A DNA stretch of 64,000 nt from Verrucomicrobiota bacterium (GTDB lineage Bacteria; Verrucomicrobiota; Verrucomicrobiia; Verrucomicrobiales; Akkermansiaceae), in contig JAFLEH010000004.1 of assembly GCA_017301995.1 (NCBI GenBank), positions 62,001 to 126,000 of the forward strand, read 5' to 3'. Below the pieces are notes generated by a model. That model was not told the origin of the DNA, searched no databases, and saw only the letters and a program-made list of their open reading frames with translations. Positions 55,789-63,725 of this stretch are shown here, piece after piece; the first letter of the stretch is position 1; every line of letters begins with the position of its first letter. The translations under genes and the position numbers were made by a program.

Positions 55789-56094
55789 TTATTTCTTGAA
55801 CTTCCGAATGTAGGCGACGAGTTCCTTGGCGGCTGCTTCGTCGATGCCCTTTTCCTTGTAGCCCTTCATTTTCTCCTTGCCTTCGAGGATGGCCTTGACG
55901 CCGTCCGCGTCGGACCATTTCTGGCCTTCGGCGGTGGTGTAGTCGAGGGTCTTCATGGCTTTCTTGCCCTTGCCGTCCTTGCCGTGGCAGGAAGCGCACT
56001 TGCTGTCGTAGGTGGCAGCGGTGTCACCATAGGCGGCGGGAGCGGCGATCATCAGGGCGGAGGTCAGCGCGATGGCTTTGATTTTCCAGTTCAT
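55789..56094 (-). CDS. Small periplasmic monohaem cytochrome c
   Basis: 101 residues with a signal peptide (MNWKIKAIALTSALMIAAPA). A single haem site, YDSKCASCHGKDGKGKKAMK, and the distal Met region (GVKAILEGKEKMKGYKEKG) followed by the C-terminal helix (LVAYIRKFKK) fit a class I cytochrome c. It is probably the soluble shuttle between the inner-membrane cytochrome and the outer-membrane complex. The start MNWKIKA was preferred to an in-frame ATG 42 bp upstream because the signal peptide begins there. It lies 51 bp after the barrel gene. Confidence 0.93.
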   Translation of the reverse strand: MNWKIKAIALTSALMIAAPAAYGDTAATYDSKCASCHGKDGKGKKAMKTLDYTTAEGQKWSDADGVKAILEGKEKMKGYKEKGIDEAAAKELVAYIRKFKK

Positions 56095-56145
56095 AGTTTG
56101 ATTGTGGGGTTGGTTTGTTGGGGTCAACGGTGCCACCCTACTTCA

Positions 56146-58218
56146 TCAGAAGCGGATTTGCAAACCGGTTGAAATCATATGGGCGTCATAGTCATTGAGC
56201 CCGCCGGATTGGTCAACACCGCTGGTGTTGCTGGTGATGTAGCCGTAGCTCAGGTTCCAGAGCATGTTCTCCGTGATCATCCGGGAAAGGGTGAGGCTGA
56301 AGGCATGTTCTTCGGTTTCGAGGCCGTATCCCATGGAGGCGGGAGCCATCGAGTAGTTGCCGGCACCGTAGTAGTTGTAGCTGGCGGTAAGATCCGTCTT
56401 GTCGTCAATCGCGTAGCCGACGGTGAGACCGCAGGTCACGTAATCGTTGTCAACATTCGGGGTCGTGGCGCTCATCGGAGTGCTGGTTTCCGACCACACC
56501 CAGCTCAGGCTGCCCTGGACATACATCCGGGCCATCGGGTTCCACGTGACGGTTTCGCTGAGGATGTTGGATTCCACCGTGCCGCTCTCAATGGTCCCGA
56601 ACACGTTCGGGGCAGCAGGCGGGCTCCAGGCCACGCCCTTGTTCTCAAACTCGGTGTTGCAGTAGTCGTAGCGGGTGACGAGCGAGAGATTGTTCATCGG
56701 CCGCCAGTTCATGCGGAGATTGAGATCGGTAATCTCGGTGTTATGCTCTTCCATGATCGGGCGGAAATTGTTCGCGCCGCCGTCTTGTGTGTAGGGAGCG
56801 CCCTTGGTCTGGTTGCCAGCGGTGTGGTCGAACGACTGATCGCGCAGTTCATAGAGACCTTGCAGGCTGAAACTCAGATTGCTCATTGCGTACCAGTTGG
56901 CACCCACGGTGTACTCCTGCTCGATGACTTCGATGTCGGTGTTCAGCCATTCTCCGGGCATGTAGGCATCGAGGCGGCGCACGGTTTCGTCTTCCTGTGC
57001 CCAGTTGCCGGTTGCGTAGAGCACGAGGTTTTCGATCCCTTTGTAGCGGATGTCGAGCGCTTCGGACAGTTCGTCCATTTCGCCTTCGGAAACGAGCGCC
57101 TGATTGCCGCGCCAGGTGACGGTGCTGACAATGGCGTTCGGGATGAACGCGCGGAACCCGCTGACCGTGTCGGCGTTTTCGTGTTCGTAGCGCAGAGACG
57201 GTGTGATGGTCAGATCCGGCAGCACTTCCCACATGAAGTTCAGATTGGTCACGATCTGGTTGGAGTTCGTGCCACCTGTGGTGGAATCGTAGCTATAGTC
57301 GCGTTGGCCTTGCGTGACATACGGAGCGAAGGTGCGGTAACCGCCACCGAGATCCGAGTCGAGCGTGCTATACGCTGCGGCGAATGACAGCCACATCTTG
57401 TCGCTGAATCGGGTGACCGATGTCAGGTGGGCCGCGAACAGGTCGGACTCGTTCGCTTCGTTGAGGCTGATGCCATTGAGCGCGCGGGGAGTGTAACGGA
57501 CATTGGTTTGTTCGGAGTGCTCGTAAGTGAAACCGAGTCCGAGGTCGGTTTTGCCGAGGGTGTGCTCGATGTCGAGTTCGAAGATGTCCACCGTTTCGTC
57601 AATTGCCCATAGCGAAGGCACCACCTTGTAGGCCGTTCCAGTGGCAATCACCGGATCTCCCCAAGCGGAAGAATCCTTTTGTCCTTCGCGGAAACCATGG
57701 GTGTAGCGGAAGGTGACTTCCGGCAGGTCTTTCATGCGGAGGCCGGCTTCGAGGGTGAGTTCGCCGCGGTCGATGGAACGTTCGTCGTCAAACGGCACGG
57801 TCCATTGGGAAGGAGCGAGCGGCGTGTATCCGCCCGAGGCGTCATACCATGTGCGGAATTGGTCATACTCAACCTTGAGGTAGCCGAGGCCTTCCTTGTT
57901 GATGAGCATGCCGAACTCGTAGTCCTCAAGGCCCGGCAGCGCGTGGCCGTCGAGGGTGAGGGTGGTGGAGTTGCCGAGGTCGCGGGTGTAGTGAAGGTCA
58001 CTGATGCCGCCGTAGAAGTCGCCGTTGGTCCGGGTGCGGGCCATCATGGCGGCGTCATCGCCATCGACGAATGCTCCGCCGAGGGTGAGGCTGATCCAGT
58101 TGGCTGCGGGTTCGGGAGCGGCGGCGGGAGCCGGGGCTGCCGGGGTGCCGGCGTTGGCGGCGGCCATGCTCAGGACGAGCGCCGAGGCGAAGATGTTGGA
58201 AAAACGAATCGGTTTCAT
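56146..58218 (-). CDS. MtrB/PioB-like outer-membrane beta-barrel
   Basis: 690 residues, signal peptide (FSNIFASALVLSMAAANAG) and a Pro/Ala linker, then a long barrel of alternating strands (for example DFYGGISDLHYTRDLGNSTT, GLGYLKVEYDQFRTWYDASG, TDLTASYNYYGAGNYSMAP), ending HMISTGLQIRF with the C-terminal Phe needed for BAM insertion. The size equals Shewanella MtrB (697), the sheath around MtrA. No N-terminal CXXC motif (seen in some MtrB) was found. It directly follows the MtrA-like gene by 36 bp, so together they likely form the trans-outer-membrane electron conduit. Confidence 0.85.
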   Translation of the reverse strand: MKPIRFSNIFASALVLSMAAANAGTPAAPAPAAAPEPAANWISLTLGGAFVDGDDAAMMARTRTNGDFYGGISDLHYTRDLGNSTTLTLDGHALPGLEDYEFGMLINKEGLGYLKVEYDQFRTWYDASGGYTPLAPSQWTVPFDDERSIDRGELTLEAGLRMKDLPEVTFRYTHGFREGQKDSSAWGDPVIATGTAYKVVPSLWAIDETVDIFELDIEHTLGKTDLGLGFTYEHSEQTNVRYTPRALNGISLNEANESDLFAAHLTSVTRFSDKMWLSFAAAYSTLDSDLGGGYRTFAPYVTQGQRDYSYDSTTGGTNSNQIVTNLNFMWEVLPDLTITPSLRYEHENADTVSGFRAFIPNAIVSTVTWRGNQALVSEGEMDELSEALDIRYKGIENLVLYATGNWAQEDETVRRLDAYMPGEWLNTDIEVIEQEYTVGANWYAMSNLSFSLQGLYELRDQSFDHTAGNQTKGAPYTQDGGANNFRPIMEEHNTEITDLNLRMNWRPMNNLSLVTRYDYCNTEFENKGVAWSPPAAPNVFGTIESGTVESNILSETVTWNPMARMYVQGSLSWVWSETSTPMSATTPNVDNDYVTCGLTVGYAIDDKTDLTASYNYYGAGNYSMAPASMGYGLETEEHAFSLTLSRMITENMLWNLSYGYITSNTSGVDQSGGLNDYDAHMISTGLQIRF

Positions 58219-58254
58219 AATCTAAGTGGTTTGCTAGGGTTGGTGTTCTTTCGA

Positions 58255-59082
58255 TTAGAAGCGCAGTTCGACGTTGGTGTTGGAGCCGTGGACGGCTTCA
58301 TGGCAACCGGCGCTCCAGCAGGTGCCCTGACGGTAGCGGGTGAGGTGGTTGCCGGAGGGGCCCATGCTGGACGAGGCGGCGCCGGTGGTTCCGACGTCGG
58401 TGTGGCACTTGAGGCACAGCGTGGCGTTGCGCTCGGTGAGCATCTTCTGGTTCACGGACCCGTGCGGGTTGTGGCAGGTGGAGCAACCTTCCTTAACGGC
58501 GTCGTGGGCGAACACGAAGTTCGCGGTTTGGGCGCGATGGCATTCGGCGCAGGTTTCGTTTTTGCCGTGGAGTTGGGTGCCGCCGCCTTTGGTGGCGTTG
58601 CCCTTGTGCGGGTCATGGCAGTCGGAGCAAGTCATTTTGCCTGCGAGGACCGGATGGCTATAGGGCAGGGAGAATTCGCCCTTCTTGTCGAGATGGCATT
58701 GGAAGCAGGTTTCCGGGGATTTTTTGGGATTGATGATGGTTCCCGCGCCGCCGCCGGCTTCGATGTGCTTGCTGCCGGGGCCGTGGCAGGATTCGCAACC
58801 CATATCCACGGCGTTTTTGCCTTTGGCCTGGAGTTTCGCGTGATCCGCGGTGCGGAAATCGCGGGTGACTTCCTCATGGCACTGCGCGCAGGCGTCGGAT
58901 CCCGCGAAGGTGGCTCCGGGGATGCTGGGCGGGGCCATCATCGTGCGCGACGTGGTGGCGCAGGACATGAGCACGACGGCAACCGAGGCACCGCCGCCGG
59001 CGGCCCACAGGAGGTTGCTGGGTTTCTGAACGAGCCATCTGGCGATGGCGGTTGCGTTGGCGATTTTCCAGGTGGTTTTCAT
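58255..59082 (-). CDS. MtrA/DmsE-like multihaem cytochrome c, probable lipoprotein
   Basis: 275 residues. A hydrophobic segment ends in a lipobox (VLMSC, Cys41), so the protein is probably lipid-anchored. Haem sites: CAQCH, CESCH, CFQCH, CSDCH, CAECH, CSTCH, CLKCH and a last CWSAGCH (CX4CH), eight in all. Shewanella MtrA has ten in 333 residues, so this is a shorter relative, perhaps closer to small MtrA/DmsE types. It is the first gene of the cluster, followed at 36 bp by the MtrB-like barrel. Predicted role: moving electrons through the barrel. Confidence 0.88.
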   Translation of the reverse strand: MKTTWKIANATAIARWLVQKPSNLLWAAGGGASVAVVLMSCATTSRTMMAPPSIPGATFAGSDACAQCHEEVTRDFRTADHAKLQAKGKNAVDMGCESCHGPGSKHIEAGGGAGTIINPKKSPETCFQCHLDKKGEFSLPYSHPVLAGKMTCSDCHDPHKGNATKGGGTQLHGKNETCAECHRAQTANFVFAHDAVKEGCSTCHNPHGSVNQKMLTERNATLCLKCHTDVGTTGAASSSMGPSGNHLTRYRQGTCWSAGCHEAVHGSNTNVELRF

Positions 59083-59389
59083 ATCGGATGGATCAGTTTG
59101 GTTGCCGTATCGGATTGGTCTGTGGTTGGATTTGGGTTGGTGGGGTGCGCCAGGTGATGAAATCGGGTATGGGGAGGACGTGTTCGGTGCGCGGTGTATT
59201 TGCGATAGGCTGCCGGATCAGGGGAGGGCAGTCGAGAACAAAAGCGGTGCATGGATTCGCGTAGATTGCGCATATTTCGCTAATTTACTCTTGGATTAAC
59301 CTTTCCGGAACCCGAAGTGAGACGTTGGGGTGGTCGGGGGTTGAAAATTCCGGGATTGCGGGATGCCGGCAGGTGGAGCATCCTCGGGC
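59083..59389. other. Divergent promoter region, no gene
   Basis: About 307 bp between the MtrA-like gene and the TatD gene, with no ORF of note. The part near the cytochrome start is C/A-rich on the coding strand (ggcaaccaaactgatccatc). I could not assign a promoter for either side with confidence. Confidence 0.4.
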
Positions 59390-60160
59390 ATGGACCTACG
59401 GGTGGCCACACGCTGGAGCGATTGCCACAACCACTTGCATTTGCAGGGGGATGCGGAAATGTTGGGCGGGTTGTTGGAGAGCATGGGCTCGGTCCGTTGT
59501 GTGGTGAACGCGACGCGGGAGGACGACTGGGACCGGATTGCGGCGATGGCCGCCGCGTGTCCGGAGCGGGTGGCCGCGGCCTATGGGATCCACCCGTGGC
59601 ACGCCGGGACGGTGTCGGATGGATGGCAGGAACGGCTGCGGGAACGCTTGGCCGCGGATCCGCGGGCCACGGTCGGCGAGTGCGGGTTGGATGGTTCGGT
59701 GAAGGTGGATAGGGAATTGCAGCGCCGGATTTTCAAGGATCACTTGCGGATCGCGCGGGAAATGGATCGGGTGGTGACGGTCCACTGCGTGCGGGCGTGG
59801 GGCGGGGTGATGGACGCTCTAACCGATTCGCCGCCCCGGCGGTTTCTGATGCACGGGTATGCGGGGTCGGCGGAAATGGCGGCGAGGTTTGCCACGTTGG
59901 GCGGATGGTTTTCGGCAAACGGCCGAATCGCTAAAATGGGCAAATTGGGGGTGTTCCGCTCGATCCCGTTGGACCGGGTGGTGTTGGAGTCCGACTATGG
60001 AGCGGCTGCCGGCGCGGACTGCCCGCGGTTGGGTGACGTGGCGGCGGCGTTGGCCGTGGCGCTGGGATGTGGGGAAAATGAAATGGCGGAACGGGTGGAG
60101 GCGAATGCCTCGGTACTTTTCAGGGAATCTTTCGCAACGTGGACCGGCTATGAAATTTGA
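59390..60160 (+). CDS. TatD-family metal-dependent hydrolase
   Basis: 256 residues (amidohydrolase-like TIM barrel, TatD DNase family). Metal ligands: the HxH pair in WSDCHNHLHLQGD, Glu in ATVGECGLDGS, His in VVTVHCVRAWGG, His in FLMHGYAGSAEM and Asp in VVLESDYGAAAG. All are present. GIHPWHAG is the typical TatD segment. TatD proteins act as DNA 3'-5' exonucleases in E. coli. ATG 59390 (MDLRVATRWSDCHNH) was preferred over 59363. It overlaps the next gene by 11 bp. Confidence 0.92.
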   Translation: MDLRVATRWSDCHNHLHLQGDAEMLGGLLESMGSVRCVVNATREDDWDRIAAMAAACPERVAAAYGIHPWHAGTVSDGWQERLRERLAADPRATVGECGLDGSVKVDRELQRRIFKDHLRIAREMDRVVTVHCVRAWGGVMDALTDSPPRRFLMHGYAGSAEMAARFATLGGWFSANGRIAKMGKLGVFRSIPLDRVVLESDYGAAAGADCPRLGDVAAALAVALGCGENEMAERVEANASVLFRESFATWTGYEI

Positions 60161-60929
60161 AAACGGATTCTTGGTCTGTGTGATGCCCGCCGTGCTGTCC
60201 TTCGGCGGATGGGGGCAATTGTCGGCTGCTGAGCCGGTGTCGGCCGATCTGCGGCCCAAACTGGAAAAGTGGGAGCTTGGCCAGCGGCGCCAGGGCGGGC
60301 GGGGGACTTGTTCGGTGTTCGCGGTGACCGGCGCGCTGGAATTCGCGCTGGCGGCGAAGGACGGCCGCGGAACCCGGCTGAGCCCGGAGTTTCTCAACTG
60401 GGCGTCCAACAAAAAGTGCGGAAACCGTCAGGACGGCGGGTTTTTCTCGGACCTTTGGAGCGGATTCGAGGCGTTCGGCATTTGCCGCGAGGCGTCGCTG
60501 CCCTATGCCGGGCGGTTCGATCCGGACCTGGCACCGACCGCGGCCACGCTCGACGAGGCGGCGGAGCGTCGGAGCCTCGGACTGAAACCGCGTTGGATCA
60601 AACGGTGGGACGTGACGACCGGGATCGGCGACGCGCAGCTTGCGTCTATCAAATCCACACTGTCGTCCGGGTGGCCGGTGTGCGGCGGATTCCGTTGGCC
60701 GAAACACGAGGAGTGGAAGGAAGGCGTCCTCCAGATGCGCAAGCCCGAAGAGGTATTCGATGGCCACAGCGTGCTTCTGGTCGGTTTCCGTGACGACCTC
60801 GCGCAACCTGGAGGCGGGGTCCTGCTTTTCCGCAACTCCGGCGGCGCAGGCAAGGACGGGGCAATGCCATACGGCTACGCCCGCCTGTTTCTGAACGACG
60901 CGATGTGGATCGGCCCGGTGCAAGAGTGA
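60150..60929 (+). CDS. Secreted papain-like (C1 family) cysteine peptidase
   Basis: 259 residues with a signal peptide (about 1-28). Catalytic Cys in QGGRGTCSVFAVTGALEF, which departs from the usual QGxCGSCWAF. His is in FDGHSVLLVGFRDD and Asn in LLFRNSGGAGKDG, so the Cys-His-Asn set appears intact. There is no obvious pro-peptide, unlike classic papain. Its start lies inside the end of the TatD gene (overlap 60150-60160). It might degrade extracellular protein beside the GH92 enzyme. Confidence 0.8.
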   Translation: MKFENGFLVCVMPAVLSFGGWGQLSAAEPVSADLRPKLEKWELGQRRQGGRGTCSVFAVTGALEFALAAKDGRGTRLSPEFLNWASNKKCGNRQDGGFFSDLWSGFEAFGICREASLPYAGRFDPDLAPTAATLDEAAERRSLGLKPRWIKRWDVTTGIGDAQLASIKSTLSSGWPVCGGFRWPKHEEWKEGVLQMRKPEEVFDGHSVLLVGFRDDLAQPGGGVLLFRNSGGAGKDGAMPYGYARLFLNDAMWIGPVQE

Positions 60930-60963
60930 TCGCCGCCGGACCGTACGGGCTGGCCACATCACC

Positions 60964-63267
60964 ATGAAACCTTCCACCTTCCGCAACACCCGTTTTTGGG
61001 CCGCCTGCACCGCCGTTGTGATTTTTCCGGCCGCGTCCGCTCTATCCGCGCCGCTTGTTTCCCCGGTGGCCGAGTCCGGGCCGCTCGTTTCCGTGGATCC
61101 GTACATCGGCTCCGGCGGCCACGGGCATGTTTTTGTTGGAGCCAGCGTGCCATTCGGCGGCATCCAGTTGGGGCCGACGAATTTCGAGCAGGGATGGGAC
61201 TGGTGCTCGGGCTATCATTATTCGGACACGGTGATGACCGGGTTCACGATGCTGCACCTCAACGGCACCGGATGCGGCGATCTGAGCGAGATCCTGTTCA
61301 TGCCCTACATGGGGAAACTTTCCACCAACCGCGGCACCAAGGAAAACCCGGATGGGGGCTTCTCCTCGCGGTATTCCCACGACAAGGAGGTCGCGCGGCC
61401 GGGATATTACGCGGTGATGCTGGACGACGGCATCAAGGTGGAGCTAACCGCCACCGAGCGCGTCGGCATGATGCGCTACACGTTTCCGAAACACGAGGAG
61501 GCGCATGTCGTCATCGACCTGAAAGTGGGCCAGGACACGCCGGCGGAAACCTATCTGGAAAAACTCGATGACCACACGGTTGCGGGCTATCGGTTTTCGA
61601 AAGGATGGGCGCCGGACCAGCGGGAGTGGTTTGTGGCGAGTTTCTCGGAGCCCATCGAATCGCTGAAGCTGTTTGACGACGAACGGCCCGCGGAAAACAA
61701 CGGCGTGGACGCCAAGGGCCGCCAATCGTTCAAGGCGCGCAACGTGAAAGGCGTGATCAGCTATGCCAAGGCTCCGGCAAAGGTGCAGGTGCGGGTGGGG
61801 CTGTCGCCGGTGAGCATCGAAAACGCGATGGCCAACCTCAAGGCGGAGGTTCCCGGTTGGGACTTCGAAAAAGTGGTCACCCAAGCCAACGCCAAGTGGA
61901 ACAAGGAACTCGGGAAAGTGGCCGTCAAGGCGGACGCGAGCACCGGGCGGGTGTTTTACACCGCGCTCTATCACACGATGATCACGCCGTCGCTGTTCAA
62001 CGATGTGAATGGCGACTACCGCGGCTCTGACAAGAAAGTCTATAAGAATCCCGGATTCAACAACCACACGCTGTTTTCGCTGTGGGACACCTATCGGGCA
62101 GAACATCCGCTGCTCACGCTCACCCAGCCCGAACGCGTCGGCGATATGGTGACCTCAATGATCCGCGTTCACAAGGAGCAGGGGAAACTGCCGATCTGGC
62201 ACCTGCGGGGCAGCGAAACGAATTGCATGGTCGGATACAGCGCCGTGCCGGTCATCATCGACGCGCATTTCAAGGGATTCAAGTTCGACCGCGAGGCCGC
62301 GTGGGAGGCGATCAAAACCTCCACCAACCGCGACGACCGCGGGCTGAAATGGGTCAGGGAAAAGGGCTACATCCCGGCCGACAAGGAGGGCGAATCGGTG
62401 GCCAAGGCGCTTGAATACGCCATCAGCGACTGGTCGGCGGCACGGTTCGCCGAGGCGCTGGGCAAAAAGGACGATGCCGCGATCTATCAAAAACGTGGGG
62501 AGGCCTACAGGCAATACTTCGACCCCAAGACCGGCTTCATGCGCGGGAAACTCGAGAACGGATCGTGGCGCGAACCGTTCGACCCCGTTTCATCCAAGCA
62601 CCGCGACGACGACTATTGCGAGGGCAACGGCTGGCAATACACCTGGCTGGTGCCGCAGGATGTGGAGGGGCTGATCGGACTCTTCGGCGGCGACGAGCCG
62701 TTCGTGCGCAAGCTGGACGGGTTGTTCGACGTCAAGGAAACGATCGCGTCCGGCAGTTCGGCGGACATCACGGGCTTGGTGGGCATGTATTGCGCCGGCA
62801 ACGAGCCGGACCATCATGTGATCTATCTGTATAACTTCGCTGGCCAGCAGTGGAAGACCGCCAGGCGCGCGCGGCAGGTGATGAAGGAGATGTATCTGGA
62901 TAACCCGAACGGCCTGAGCGGCAACGAGGACTGCGGCCAGATGTCGGCCTGGTATGTCCTTTCCGCGATGGGTCTCTATCAGGTCAATCCGGTGAGCGGA
63001 TGTTATGTGTTGGGAAGCCCGGCGCTCGATGAGGCGGTGCTGCGCCTGCCCGGCGACAAGCGGTTCGCGATCCGGGCGGAAGGCAACAGCCGGGAAAACA
63101 TCTACATCCAGAGCGCCGAACTCAACGGCAAGCCGCACACCCGGAGTTTCCTGACCTACCGCGAGATCATGGCCGGCGGCGATTTTGTTCTCAAGATGGG
63201 TCCCAAGCCCAATCCCGCCTTCGGCGCCGCCCCCGACGATCGGCCAAAATCCAGGATCTATCATTGA
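60964..63267 (+). CDS. GH92 alpha-mannosidase, secreted
   Basis: 767-residue glycoside hydrolase family 92, calcium-dependent exo-alpha-mannosidase (mostly 1,2-linkages) that trims mannose from N-glycans and similar polymers. Signal peptide (about 1-29). Motifs: VDPYIGSGGHGHVFVGASVP at the N-terminal beta-sandwich, FTMLHLNGTGCGDLSEI, GNEPDHHVIYLYNFAGQ and GLSGNEDCGQMSAWYVLSAM with the catalytic acid/base region, and the usual C-terminal SVSGxY-like GLYQVNPVSGCYVLGSPA. It starts 34 bp after the peptidase gene on the same strand. It probably acts in the periplasm or at the surface. Confidence 0.95.
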   Translation: MKPSTFRNTRFWAACTAVVIFPAASALSAPLVSPVAESGPLVSVDPYIGSGGHGHVFVGASVPFGGIQLGPTNFEQGWDWCSGYHYSDTVMTGFTMLHLNGTGCGDLSEILFMPYMGKLSTNRGTKENPDGGFSSRYSHDKEVARPGYYAVMLDDGIKVELTATERVGMMRYTFPKHEEAHVVIDLKVGQDTPAETYLEKLDDHTVAGYRFSKGWAPDQREWFVASFSEPIESLKLFDDERPAENNGVDAKGRQSFKARNVKGVISYAKAPAKVQVRVGLSPVSIENAMANLKAEVPGWDFEKVVTQANAKWNKELGKVAVKADASTGRVFYTALYHTMITPSLFNDVNGDYRGSDKKVYKNPGFNNHTLFSLWDTYRAEHPLLTLTQPERVGDMVTSMIRVHKEQGKLPIWHLRGSETNCMVGYSAVPVIIDAHFKGFKFDREAAWEAIKTSTNRDDRGLKWVREKGYIPADKEGESVAKALEYAISDWSAARFAEALGKKDDAAIYQKRGEAYRQYFDPKTGFMRGKLENGSWREPFDPVSSKHRDDDYCEGNGWQYTWLVPQDVEGLIGLFGGDEPFVRKLDGLFDVKETIASGSSADITGLVGMYCAGNEPDHHVIYLYNFAGQQWKTARRARQVMKEMYLDNPNGLSGNEDCGQMSAWYVLSAMGLYQVNPVSGCYVLGSPALDEAVLRLPGDKRFAIRAEGNSRENIYIQSAELNGKPHTRSFLTYREIMAGGDFVLKMGPKPNPAFGAAPDDRPKSRIYH

Positions 63268-63725
63268 TCCCGGAATCCGGGGAGCAAGGTGGCATTGGAA
63301 CCCCGGTTTGCCGCTGAAGCACGCGAATGTTGGATAGACTGGCGCGAAGCGGCAGCTCAGAAACGGGAGCGAAAGGCGGGATCAACCACTGGGTGTCTCC
63401 GCCTCTTTGAGCATGGCCGGTATCCGTTCCCATTCCATTGAAGATAAAGCTGGAAAGGAAAATGGAACCGCAACCGGAGCGGAGATAGACCGCCACCCTA
63501 TCCAACTGATGCGGTCAAATGGACTCCAATTGACGCGCATATTCGATCCTCTTGGCGGTGAATATTTCCGGCCGGGGTGAGGTTGAAATGCCGGCGCGAG
63601 ACGCACCGGCAACGGACTGGGGCGAGACGCCCCAGCCACGAGTAGGGCACGCTCTCACGAGAGGGGCTACGGGGGCGGTTGCTCCTTGGGGCTATTGGTT
63701 ATTGGGGGAGATGTGCTTGCAATCC
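63268..63725. repeat. Gene-free stretch with a copy of the intergenic repeat
   Basis: No gene seen. At 63449-63545 it contains ggaaaggaaaatggaaccg and ctccaattgacgcgcatat, which match the repeat at 10573-10624, but with about 47 extra bases between the two conserved parts. No terminator with a T-run was found after the GH92 gene. Confidence 0.5.
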
